Assembly: GCA_002719955.1 (NCBI GenBank)
Contig: PBFW01000052.1
Coordinates: forward strand, 1 to 64,000
Length of the DNA: 64,000 bases
Direction of reading: 5' to 3'
Source of the DNA: Deltaproteobacteria bacterium
GTDB lineage: Bacteria; Myxococcota_A; UBA9160; UBA4427
Within the stretch, counting starts at the first letter, position 1. The number at the start of each line of letters is the position of its first letter. Positions 17,141-27,677 of this stretch are shown here, in pieces. The notes beneath the pieces were generated by a model. It worked only from the letters and a program-made list of their open reading frames with translations, did no database searches and had not been told where the DNA came from. The position numbers and the translations under genes are program-made.

Positions 17141-18235
17141 TCAGAACTCGATGATCGCGCGGCCTTCGATTTCTCCCTTCGAGAGCGCAGCGATCGCATC
17201 GTTGATGTCGTCGAGCGTGTAGCGCCGGGTGACCAGCGCATCGAGATCGAGTTCGCCACGCTCGAACCACTCCAGGAAGAGCGGAATATCCCGATCCGGG
17301 CGGCAGGATCCCGCGAGAGTCCCCGTCAATTTCTTCTCGTGCAGGAATAGATCGAGGGGCGAGACAGGAAAATCGTCCGCCGGGATCCCGACGAGAATCG
17401 CCTGCCCCTGCCCATCGACGCCCAGGGGTTTCGTGCGGGTCGCAGGCAGGATCTGCCGCGCGGTCACATCCGTCCCGATGCAGTCGAAAGCGACATCGAC
17501 GCCCGCAACCGGCAAGCCCGCCATATCCCTCTCCGTATCCGACCTCGTCAGCGCGCGAACCGCCTCGACCGCATCCTCGTTCGACGCGTTGACCAGATGG
17601 GTCGCACCGTGGCGCTTCGCGGCCTCGAGCTTCTCGTCGGCCAGATCGACGGCGATGATCGGATCGGCCCCGGCGATCCGCGCGGCCGCGATCGTGCAGA
17701 GACCGACACCGCCTGCCCCGAAGATCGCCACGCTCTGCCCCGCGCGTACCTTCGCCGTGTTCACGACCGCCCCGGCACCGGTCATCACCGCACATCCGAC
17801 GACACAGCTCACATCGGGCCGCGTATCGCCGGGCACCTTCACGACGTAGAGCTCGTCGAGCAGCACATGATCCGCCCAGGTGTAGACACCCTGGCAGAGG
17901 GCGACACGTCCGCCCGCTTCTTCGACCCGAGCGCTCTCGGGCCGACGGGTCGGCGCTTCGATCGTGCGGGGGATCCCTCCGATGATCACCCGGTCGCCCA
18001 TCACGACATGGTCGACCTCGGCGCCAGCGGCGAGGATCTCGCCCGTCGCCTCGTGGCCGAGCATGACATCGTTGGTGCGATGCTCGTGGATCTCGTGCAG
18101 CTGGCTATGGCAGAGCCCGGTCGAAAAGATCTTGACGAGGACCTGATGTGGACCCGGGTCCGGGAGGGTGATCTCGTCGACTCGAAGCGTATCCGAGCCT
18201 TCGGGTAGGATCGCGATTCGGGCGGGGGTCGGCAT
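17141..18235 (-). CDS. zinc-type alcohol dehydrogenase lacking the structural zinc site
   Basis: A 364-residue medium-chain dehydrogenase resembling class III/NDMA-type enzymes. Catalytic zinc ligands are present: Cys42 in STGLCHSQLHE, the GHEATG motif near 60-65, and a cysteine in VVGCAVMTGAG. The NAD-binding motif is GAGGVG, followed by IIAVDLADEKLEAAKRHGA. The lobe that normally holds four structural-zinc cysteines (expected near residues 90-115) is replaced by an ISO-type loop rich in arginine and proline (IEAPTRRPESARVEEAGG) with none of these cysteines. It should oxidise an alcohol or aldehyde; the missing zinc site affects stability or oligomer, not necessarily catalysis. An SDR gene ends about 77 bases upstream on the same strand, so a two-step alcohol oxidation operon is plausible. 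Confidence 0.88.
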   Translation of the reverse strand: MPTPARIAILPEGSDTLRVDEITLPDPGPHQVLVKIFSTGLCHSQLHEIHEHRTNDVMLGHEATGEILAAGAEVDHVVMGDRVIIGGIPRTIEAPTRRPESARVEEAGGRVALCQGVYTWADHVLLDELYVVKVPGDTRPDVSCVVGCAVMTGAGAVVNTAKVRAGQSVAIFGAGGVGLCTIAAARIAGADPIIAVDLADEKLEAAKRHGATHLVNASNEDAVEAVRALTRSDTERDMAGLPVAGVDVAFDCIGTDVTARQILPATRTKPLGVDGQGQAILVGIPADDFPVSPLDLFLHEKKLTGTLAGSCRPDRDIPLFLEWFERGELDLDALVTRRYTLDDINDAIAALSKGEIEGRAIIEF

Positions 18236-18312
18236 CTCAGGCTCCTCGTGGTCTCCGGTTCTTCCGCGATCGGGGCTCGCGCGGCCCGATACCGGCCGCG
18301 CCCGCTCCGCCG

Positions 18313-19083
18313 CTATTCTGCGACGAGCCCGCGATCGCGGTGACCCGCCATTCGACCGCCATCAGCGGTGAACTCGGACCCGGTGGAATAACTGCTCTCA
18401 TCCGAGGCCAGGAAGAGAACGAGGCGTGCGATTTCCTCGGGTTGGGAGATCCGTCCGATCGGCTGATCTTGGAAAGGATCGCTCTCGGCCATATGCCCGA
18501 GCTCGTCTCCGCCTAGCATCGGCGTATCCACGCCTCCCGGATGGACCGAATTCACGCGAATTCCGTATTGCCCGAATTCGATCGCGGCGGTCTTGGTCAT
18601 GCCTCGAACGGCCCATTTACTGGCCACATAACCCACGACACCTTCGACGCCCTCGAGTCCGGCATTCGAGGAGATATTCACGATCGAGCCTCCTCCTGAT
18701 TCTCGCATCGGTGCGACGACGGCGCGGATTCCGAGGAAGACCCCCACCTGATTGACGTTGACCACCGCCATAAAATCCTCGAGGGAATGCTGCTCGATAT
18801 ATCCCGTGCGAACGATGCCCGCGTTGTTGATCAATATGTCGAGCCGCCCGAAAGTCGCAACCGTCTCTTTGACCACGTCCGCCCAACCGTCCTCGTTCGT
18901 CACGTCCAGATGCAAATAGCGAGCGGCTTCACCGATTTCCGAAGCGACCTTTGCGCCGGCCTCATCGAGGACATCGGCGATCACGACCTTGGCCCCCTCG
19001 GCCGCAAATATCCGAGCCTCCGCCTCACCCTGTCCACGGGCACCACCTGTGATGAGAGCCACCTTGCCTGCGAGTCGATTCAT
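18313..19083 (-). CDS. SDR, hydroxysteroid dehydrogenase-like
   Basis: A 256-residue classical SDR: TGGARGQG (13-20), LHLDV (aspartate contacting adenine), NNAGIV, the SSNAG serine region, YVASK active site and a STGSEFTADGG C-terminal signature. The sequence is very similar in layout to the SDR at 42779-43561 and to 3-alpha/20-beta-hydroxysteroid dehydrogenases, so the two are likely paralogues. It should act on a steroid-like or other bulky secondary alcohol with NAD(H). An AGGAGATCTC lies just before the ATG. It is the upstream gene of a probable pair with the zinc alcohol dehydrogenase. Substrate is inferred only from the subgroup. Confidence 0.9.
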   Translation of the reverse strand: MNRLAGKVALITGGARGQGEAEARIFAAEGAKVVIADVLDEAGAKVASEIGEAARYLHLDVTNEDGWADVVKETVATFGRLDILINNAGIVRTGYIEQHSLEDFMAVVNVNQVGVFLGIRAVVAPMRESGGGSIVNISSNAGLEGVEGVVGYVASKWAVRGMTKTAAIEFGQYGIRVNSVHPGGVDTPMLGGDELGHMAESDPFQDQPIGRISQPEEIARLVLFLASDESSYSTGSEFTADGGRMAGHRDRGLVAE

Positions 19084-19313
19084 GAGAGATCTCCTTCGAT
19101 TTTCTGAGGATGCCCATGGGCCGGATCTCGGATGGGTCCATCCGTCTCCGAATTCAGGGCTGCCAGCGGCGAGGCTTGTGCGCTTGCCACCGCGGTCGAC
19201 CTACGGATCATCGCGCGGCGGAGAGGGCACGTCGATCCGTCTGGAATCCGCTATGCAATCCCCACGAGCGAGGCCGCCTCCTCTTCACACAGGCTCCGCG
19301 AGGATGAAAATCA

Positions 19314-20021
19314 ATGAAGACCTTCCTCAAGATCCTAAGCCTCCTCCTCGTGGCCCTCAGTATCGTCGCCGGCGGACTCTTTTTTTTCTATGGCGACGAG
19401 ATGGACGGAGCCGAGTTCTGGGAGAGTACGATCGAGGCCTATGAGGCCGAGGATGCCGCGCGGTTCCCCGACAAGGGGCTGATTCTTTTCACGGGAAGTT
19501 CGAGTATCCGCCTGTGGTCGACCCTCGAAGCCGACATGGCCCCCCTCCGGGTCCTCAATCGCGGCTTCGGCGGAGCGCATATGGACCACGTCGTCCATTT
19601 CGCAGACCGAATCATCGCGCCCTACGCAGCACGGGCGATCGTCGTCTACGCCGGGGACAACGATATCGGGGCGGGCAAGAGCCCGGAGACCGTCGAGGCC
19701 GACTTCCGCGCGCTCGTCGCAAAGGTGCGAGAGGATCAGCCGACGGTCCCCATCTACTACCTGACGATCAAGGCTTCGCGGCTTCGTTGGAAGCTGTGGT
19801 CATCGATGCTCGAGGCGAACCGCCTCATCGGAGCGATCGCGGCGGAGCATCCGGGAATCCACATCATCGATGTGAGCACCCCGATGATCGACCGGGGTCG
19901 CGGCGGCAAGCCTCCCAGAGAACTCTTCCTCTTCGACGGACTTCACCTCTCCGCCGAGGGCTACGCGCTGTGGGCATCGATCGTCAGAGAACATCTCCTG
20001 GCCGACCTCGGGACCCGCTAG
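19314..20021 (+). CDS. SGNH/GDSL-family hydrolase with N-terminal membrane anchor
   Basis: A 235-residue protein. Residues 5-25 are strongly hydrophobic (signal anchor or uncleaved signal), placing the enzyme in the periplasm. The SGNH blocks are all visible: block I FTGSSSIRLW with the nucleophile serine, block II glycine in NRGFGGAHMD, block III AGDND with asparagine, and block V DGLHLS with aspartate and histidine. It should hydrolyse esters or thioesters, or act as a lysophospholipase or sugar deacetylase. It is probably monocistronic; isocitrate dehydrogenase starts 163 bases downstream and an SDR gene is divergent upstream. Confidence 0.88.
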   Translation: MKTFLKILSLLLVALSIVAGGLFFFYGDEMDGAEFWESTIEAYEAEDAARFPDKGLILFTGSSSIRLWSTLEADMAPLRVLNRGFGGAHMDHVVHFADRIIAPYAARAIVVYAGDNDIGAGKSPETVEADFRALVAKVREDQPTVPIYYLTIKASRLRWKLWSSMLEANRLIGAIAAEHPGIHIIDVSTPMIDRGRGGKPPRELFLFDGLHLSAEGYALWASIVREHLLADLGTR

Positions 20022-20082
20022 CGGGAAGCGATCGGACGCGAGGCCTCCGCCAGCCATGGAGACCCGGCCCCGATTCTGTTAG

Positions 20083-22413
<2,331 letters not shown>

Positions 22414-22430
22414 TCGGATCGCGACACCTC

Positions 22431-23435
22431 TCAGCGATCGGGCCGCCGCAGGGTCACGGTTCCCGTCGCGTGGGGACCGAAATCGTTGACCGCCGCAAAC
22501 TGAACGGTCTCGACGCGTCCTCCGTCGACGACCGTTTCGCTCGCCACCTGTCCCGTGAAGTGGAGTGTCTTACCGGGCACGCAGGGGGCTCCGAGCCGAA
22601 CCGCGACCCGTTCGAGCCGCACTGCCGGACCGGCCCAATCCGTCACGTAACGCGCGACATATCCGTTCGTCGTCAAGATATTCATGAACATGTCGGGGGC
22701 GCCCTGGGCGCGGGCATAGTCGGGATCGTGGTGGACGGGCATGAAGTCTCGAGAGGCGATCGCGCCGGCGACGATCACGGTCGAGGTCACGTTCAGATCG
22801 AAGGGCGGGAGGAGGGGACCGGTCGGCACATCTTCTGCGGAGGCACCCGACTTCCCGGACTTCTTCTGACCTCCCTCACCCGCGCTTCCCGGGGCGAATT
22901 TGTAGACGCGAAAGCGCTGGCGCCCGACAGCTTCGCCTGTCGCGTCGGAATAGGTCGTCACCCAAGTCACGAAATAACCCTGACCGAGGCCCGTCGTCTT
23001 CTGCTCCGAGATCTCCTCGAGTTCGCTCTCCGAATGCAGAAAATCGCCGGGGCGCAGGTAGCGAATGAACTCGAGCTCCGAGTTGGTCGCGAGGGTTCCG
23101 ACAAAGCCCTCGTCGGCGAGCTGGGTGATCGGATTCGTCCCCTTGATCTCGGTCGCCGAACCGCCGCGCTCGGCGATGCCCTCGATGAGAGGCCGTCCCA
23201 TCGTCCAGGTCTGCAACATCGCCGGGGGGGCCACGATTCCGTCGAAGCCGTTCTCCTTGGCCACCGCCTCGTCGAGGTAGATCGGATTTCGGTCGTCGAG
23301 GGCGTCGACCCAATGGCGGATCATCGGCACATTCACTTCATCGGGCGCGGGCATCGCAGCGCCACTGCCGAAGGGCTTGCCAATCTGGTCGAGGAGCCCC
23401 GCGCGAATGGGATCTTTCTCTTCGGTACTCGTCAT
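22431..23435 (-). CDS. fused two-hotdog MaoC-type enoyl-CoA hydratase
   Basis: About 334 residues. The N-terminal half (10-170) is a FAS1/MaoC-like dehydratase N domain (WVDALDDRNPIYLDE, FDGIVAPPAMLQTW, RPGDFLHSESELEEISEQKT). A flexible linker follows (about 185-205, GGQKKSGKSGASAED), and the C-terminal half is a catalytic MaoC hotdog with SRDFMPVHHDPDYAR, where the aspartate and histidine of hydratase motif 2 are present. In actinobacterial steroid side-chain degradation the equivalent ChsH1 and ChsH2 parts are separate chains; here they are one polypeptide. It should hydrate 2-enoyl-CoA esters with bulky acyl groups, giving the beta-hydroxyacyl-CoA that the Ltp2-like complex would cleave. 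ATG 23435 has GGAG seven bases upstream. Divergent from the P450 gene across 296 bases. Confidence 0.88.
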   Translation of the reverse strand: MTSTEEKDPIRAGLLDQIGKPFGSGAAMPAPDEVNVPMIRHWVDALDDRNPIYLDEAVAKENGFDGIVAPPAMLQTWTMGRPLIEGIAERGGSATEIKGTNPITQLADEGFVGTLATNSELEFIRYLRPGDFLHSESELEEISEQKTTGLGQGYFVTWVTTYSDATGEAVGRQRFRVYKFAPGSAGEGGQKKSGKSGASAEDVPTGPLLPPFDLNVTSTVIVAGAIASRDFMPVHHDPDYARAQGAPDMFMNILTTNGYVARYVTDWAGPAVRLERVAVRLGAPCVPGKTLHFTGQVASETVVDGGRVETVQFAAVNDFGPHATGTVTLRRPDR

Positions 23436-23731
23436 CAATCTTCTCCGTCTCGTGCCATCCGGCGCGGCCCCAAATCTGAAGACCCAGACCTTACGCGATC
23501 ACGACCGATGGATCATGCTGGAGTCGACCGCCCGATCGAAGAGAAAAGCCAGATCGGTCACCGTCAGGGCGATCTCGAGCGATCGAGGCATCTCCCTCTC
23601 CAGTTCAGAACGAGCCCGAATTCTGGCTGATCTCCTCCGCGAACGCCGGCGATCACCGGATCGGACGGGCATGCCCCGCTCGAAACCGCTGGTTACACTC
23701 CCTGCGCCCACCACCCCACGAGGATCGAGAG

Positions 23732-24937
23732 ATGAAGGTGAATTACGATATTCTGGCGCCGATTCACGAGACCACAGCCCGAGACCGCGCCCTGGCCGAG
23801 CTGCGGCGGGAAGCACCGATTCAGTGGGACCCGAAGAATGAGTGGTGGCTCCTGACGCGCCATGCCGACGTCCGCTATGTCTCGCGCCACTCCGAAATCT
23901 TCTCCTCCGAGCCCAAGGGGCCATGGCATGTCTTCGAGGGGCATTTCTCGATGCAGGCGATGGATGGCGCTCCCCATCTGCGTCACCGCAACATCGTGAA
24001 CCGCGGCTTCACGCCGCGCATGGTGTCCACGCTTTCGGAGCGCGCACTCCGCTATGCGGACGAAGCGATCGATGCGCTCGACGGGCGCCACAGCGGAGAT
24101 TTCGTGACGGACCTCGCCGTGCCCGTCCCGATGAGGATCATCGCCGACATGATCGGAGTCGCAGATGGCGACCTGCAGCGCTTTCGGGAGTGGAGCGACG
24201 CGATGATCCACATGAGCGCGGAGGGTACGGGCCCCGAGATGCGCGCGAAATCTGCGGAGCTCGTCGGGGAGCTCAGCGACTATATCGGTGAGAAAGTGCG
24301 CGAGCGTCGAGAAACACCCCAGGACGATATCCTGAGTCGGATCATCGAGGCCGCAGACGAGGGCGTACTCGCGGACACACCGGATTCCATCAACCCCGAG
24401 GATCGACTGAACTCGGACGAGATCAAGGATATGGCGCTCTTCCTGTTGATCGCGGGCAACGAGACGACTCGCAACGGCATCTCCCATGCCATGCTCGCGC
24501 TCCTCCAACATCCCGAAGAACGCGCGAGGCTGATGGCGGACCCCTCACTCTGGGGCACCGCGGTGGACGAGGTCCTGAGGTGGTCTTCCCCGGTCCGCGC
24601 GATGCGGCGCGTCGCCCTCGAAGACACGACGCTCTCGGGACAGAAGATCCGCGAGGGCGAATCGGTCGTGATGGTCTATGCCTCGGCGAATCGCGATGAA
24701 GCGGTCTTCGAGGATCCGCATACCTTCCGCATCGATCGGTCGCCCAACGAACATCTCGCCATGGGCTTCGGGCCGCATTTCTGCCTCGGGTCGAATCTCG
24801 CGAAGATGGAGATACGTATCACGCTCGAACGAATTCTTTCGCGGCTGCCGAATCTACGGCTCGTGAAGGGCGGCGCGCCGGTCTTTACGCCGAGCGCACT
24901 GATCGATGGGATCGAGTCCCTGCCCGTCGAATGGTGA
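23732..24937 (+). CDS. cytochrome P450
   Basis: A 401-residue soluble bacterial P450. The I-helix motif AGNETT is at 241-246, the ExxR motif EVLR at 280-283, and the heme-binding loop GFGPHFCLGSNLA has the axial Cys351. The order and spacing are those of class I bacterial P450s that hydroxylate terpenoids, steroids or fatty acids with electrons from ferredoxin. No ferredoxin or ferredoxin reductase gene is adjacent, so redox partners must come from elsewhere. The gene is divergent from the fused hydratase; the intergenic stretch presumably holds promoters for both. Downstream lies a convergent damaged small gene, then the kinase-hydrolase-Rieske run. Confidence 0.95.
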   Translation: MKVNYDILAPIHETTARDRALAELRREAPIQWDPKNEWWLLTRHADVRYVSRHSEIFSSEPKGPWHVFEGHFSMQAMDGAPHLRHRNIVNRGFTPRMVSTLSERALRYADEAIDALDGRHSGDFVTDLAVPVPMRIIADMIGVADGDLQRFREWSDAMIHMSAEGTGPEMRAKSAELVGELSDYIGEKVRERRETPQDDILSRIIEAADEGVLADTPDSINPEDRLNSDEIKDMALFLLIAGNETTRNGISHAMLALLQHPEERARLMADPSLWGTAVDEVLRWSSPVRAMRRVALEDTTLSGQKIREGESVVMVYASANRDEAVFEDPHTFRIDRSPNEHLAMGFGPHFCLGSNLAKMEIRITLERILSRLPNLRLVKGGAPVFTPSALIDGIESLPVEW

Positions 24938-25131
24938 GAAACCCTGGGCTGCCGTCGAGCAGCTCCGGACTCGATTCCGGTGGTGCGGCCCATGGCCGAT
25001 TTCGCCCCCCACGGCGCACGCGCGCGGAATCTGCGCGTCCCCGGCCTGCCTGTCCAGTTCCTGAATCAGTATCGCAATTTCCGGATCCGCCTTCAGATCG
25101 CCGGGGATCCGAAGGCTGATCTCGACCCGCG

Positions 25132-25533
25132 TCATATCATCGAAACCGGTCGGTCGCGCCAGAACCCGCTGCTCGGAGTGAATGGGGTCATCGTATTCGC
25201 CACCCGCTCTCGCGTGTATTTGATCATCGCATTGCCACCGAGGCTCACCCGCGTCGAGACACCGCCATAGGCAAGATTCAACTCGCGACCGACCAGGCTC
25301 TTCACGTCGGTCACGCGGAGGGGCTGACCCATATTCTCGCCCCATCCCCAGATATGCAGCCGAAGCGCCTCGTGCTCCCGGTGGAAATAGATACGCCCCT
25401 CCTCCGTCGAACGTTCGAGTTCCCAGCGGTCCGAGATGGCCATATCGAGCATCCCCTGCCCGATCTGAACGAGCCGCGTGGGCCCGCCATCGTCGCTACA
25501 CACCAGCAGGGAGACAAGACAGGAAACGATCAC
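25132..25533 (-). CDS. small exported hypothetical protein, possibly frameshifted
   Basis: From GTG at 25533 the frame gives 133 residues with a hydrophobic start (IVSCLVSLLVC) that could be a signal or weak lipoprotein signal. The body (DRWELERSTEEGRIYFHREH and LRVTDVKSLVGRELNLAYGG) is protein-like but matches no family I know. The frame stops at 25132, yet the next frame continues with coding-like sequence (TRVEISLRIPGDLKADPEIA to about 25010). A one-base shift near 25140 would join them into one protein of about 175 residues. So this may be a real frameshift, an assembly error, or a natural stop. No strong ribosome site was found. It converges with the P450 gene. Confidence 0.45.
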   Translation of the reverse strand: MIVSCLVSLLVCSDDGGPTRLVQIGQGMLDMAISDRWELERSTEEGRIYFHREHEALRLHIWGWGENMGQPLRVTDVKSLVGRELNLAYGGVSTRVSLGGNAMIKYTRERVANTMTPFTPSSGFWRDRPVSMI

Positions 25534-25723
25534 GATCGTTCGAAGCGAGGAGCCTGGTGCACGGTCTACTCCAGAAACCCCGGCTTGCTTCCATGGGCCG
25601 ACGCGACGTCGGGGTGATCTCGCGCTGACGCTCCCCTGATCGACGCGCCAAGGGAGAACCTTGACGGCGGCGCACCGCGTAGCCGGCGGTGTGCATGCTC
25701 CGAGGCCTCGCTAGTGTCGAGGG

Positions 25724-26803
25724 ATGGAAAAGTCCTCTGCCCTACCCGCCGATCCTTCCCAAGTCACACCGGAATGGTTGAGCGAAGCACTCGGCGAGCG
25801 CTTTCCAGGAACACGTGTCGCGGCGGTCGAAGTCCTCGAAATCCATCACGGCACGAACTCGAACGCGCGCCTAGGCGTTTCGTACGCGGGCGAGTCCTCG
25901 CTGCCCGAGAGCTATTTCCTCAAGATGCTTCCGCTCGACCCCGAGCGCCGCGAAACGATCAACCAGACCGGAATGGGGCGACGCGAAGCCCTCTTCTATC
26001 GCAACCTGGCCGCCGATGTCCCGATGCGCGTCCCGAGCCCCTACGTGGCGAGGATTGATGAATCCGACGGGAGCTTCGTGCTTCTCATGGAGGATCTCGA
26101 GGCGACGAACTGCGTTCTGGCCGATCCGGAGGCCGGTATCACGGTCGAGCAGGCCGGCGACGCGATGCGCGATTACGCCGAACTCCATATCCGCTTCGAG
26201 GACGAGGTGCACCGAAAGAAGGAGGCCGGCTGGGTCGAAATCCTGGGGCGCAAGAGCGACATGGGCGTATGGATGCTCCAATTCGGCCTCGACAACCACC
26301 GCGACAAGCTACGCGACGGTTTCGCGGAAATGGCCGAACTCTACGTTGAGCACAGACACGAGCTCGACGAGATCTGGGCGCGAGGTCCGGTGACCGTCCT
26401 CCAGGGCGACAGCCACATCGGGAATCTATTCCTCGATGCGGGCCGAGTGGGGTTCCTCGATTGGGGACTGATCCAGTTGGGAACGCCGATGCGCGACGTC
26501 GGCTATTTCATCACGATGTCGCTCACACCCGAGAACCGGCGCGCACACGAACGTGAATTGATCCAGCGCTATCTCGATGAGCGAGTCAAGATCGGTGGTG
26601 CACCCTTCGATTTCGATGAGGCCTGGCTGCTCCACCGCGTGCACGCCGCCTACGCGGCACCCGCTGCTTGCCCGCTCGTCCTCTTCCCCGAGGACGAGCC
26701 GATCGAAAACAGACCTCTGTCGAAGTCCTTTCTCGAGCGCGCTCAATGTGTCATCGAGGACCTCGATGTGCGCGGTGCACTCCGCGAGTTCGCGAATTTC
26801 TGA
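25724..26803 (+). CDS. APH/ecdysteroid-kinase-like phosphotransferase
   Basis: A 359-residue kinase-fold protein. The catalytic loop is QGDSHIGN (227-234): Asp229 and Asn234 are kept while the usual first histidine is glutamine. The metal-binding aspartate is Asp246 in FLDWG. The N-lobe has FLKMLP (likely ATP-contacting lysine 67) and the hinge LLMEDLEA. Proteins of this type are often encoded beside acyl-CoA metabolism genes and may phosphorylate hydroxyacyl-CoA or steroid hydroxyl groups. Twelve bases separate its stop from the alpha/beta hydrolase start, so these two are cotranscribed and probably the Rieske and CMD genes follow in the same unit. Substrate unknown. Confidence 0.83.
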   Translation: MEKSSALPADPSQVTPEWLSEALGERFPGTRVAAVEVLEIHHGTNSNARLGVSYAGESSLPESYFLKMLPLDPERRETINQTGMGRREALFYRNLAADVPMRVPSPYVARIDESDGSFVLLMEDLEATNCVLADPEAGITVEQAGDAMRDYAELHIRFEDEVHRKKEAGWVEILGRKSDMGVWMLQFGLDNHRDKLRDGFAEMAELYVEHRHELDEIWARGPVTVLQGDSHIGNLFLDAGRVGFLDWGLIQLGTPMRDVGYFITMSLTPENRRAHERELIQRYLDERVKIGGAPFDFDEAWLLHRVHAAYAAPAACPLVLFPEDEPIENRPLSKSFLERAQCVIEDLDVRGALREFANF

Positions 26804-26815
26804 CGGGATTTTGTC

Positions 26816-27595
26816 ATGGCGACCCATACTACGCAGGATGGAACGAGACTCTTCTATCGCGCTCGTGGCAAGGGGGGACCCACGATCGTCTTTGTGCATG
26901 GATGGTGCTCGAGACAGAGTCATTGGGACGCGCAGATGCGTCATTTCGGTCGACGGCATCGCGTCCTCTCGATCGACCGACGCGGCCACGGCCGCTCCGA
27001 TTCCTCGGCGACCGGATATAGCGCGCGCCAACACGCCAACGACCTCCTGGAGGTCCTGCACAAGGAACGGATCCGAAAAGCCATCGTCGTCGGTCATGCC
27101 GGGGGCGTGCCCGCCACCCTCGAACTCACGCGATCCGACCCGGGCCGTGTCAAGGCGCTCGTGCTGATCGATTCGCGCATCAATCCGGCCGCCGACCTCG
27201 ACGACCCGAACGATCCGGCGGGCGTGACCTTCCGGGGCATGCTCGAGGCCATCCGCGGCAAGAACGGAAAGCACGCCTTCGAGCGCATGTACAGCGATCT
27301 CTTCAGCCCGCAGGCCGGAGCGGTCGGCCGACGAGCGATCCGCGAAGCCCTCTCGACACCCCTCGATCTCGCCGCGGAGGAACTCGCCAGTATCACGATC
27401 GACACCCTCGCCCTCGCGAAACGCATCCGACAGCCCGTCCTCTGGCTGACGGCCGGGGCGGAGGACGAAGGGGCGATTTCAGCGGCCTTCCGCGATGTCC
27501 AGTTCGGCCAGGCGGTCGGTTCGGGACATTTCCCACAGCTCGAAGTGCCCGACCAGACGAACGCGATGATCGCCCGATTCATCGCTACGCTCTGA
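26816..27595 (+). CDS. alpha/beta-hydrolase-fold protein without the nucleophile serine
   Basis: A 259-residue alpha/beta hydrolase. The oxyanion-hole HGW (28-30) and the strand VGHAGGVPA (92-100) are in place, but the nucleophile-elbow residue expected to be serine (G-x-S-x-G) is Ala95, encoded by gcc. The C-terminal histidine is present in GSGHFPQLEV (His238), and an acidic residue lies in AGAEDEGA. The protein is therefore probably not an ordinary serine esterase. It could be a lyase- or dioxygenase-like member that needs only the histidine-acid pair, a binding protein, or a decayed enzyme; the frame is intact, which argues against decay. It lies between the kinase and the Rieske oxygenase genes in one operon. 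Confidence 0.85.
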   Translation: MATHTTQDGTRLFYRARGKGGPTIVFVHGWCSRQSHWDAQMRHFGRRHRVLSIDRRGHGRSDSSATGYSARQHANDLLEVLHKERIRKAIVVGHAGGVPATLELTRSDPGRVKALVLIDSRINPAADLDDPNDPAGVTFRGMLEAIRGKNGKHAFERMYSDLFSPQAGAVGRRAIREALSTPLDLAAEELASITIDTLALAKRIRQPVLWLTAGAEDEGAISAAFRDVQFGQAVGSGHFPQLEVPDQTNAMIARFIATL

Positions 27596-27677
27596 ACGCT
27601 GCCGATAACACCACACGCCCTCCCCGTCCGCCGAGGGCGGATGAATGAGGGCGCTGCCCACGCGAAAGGATCCGTTG

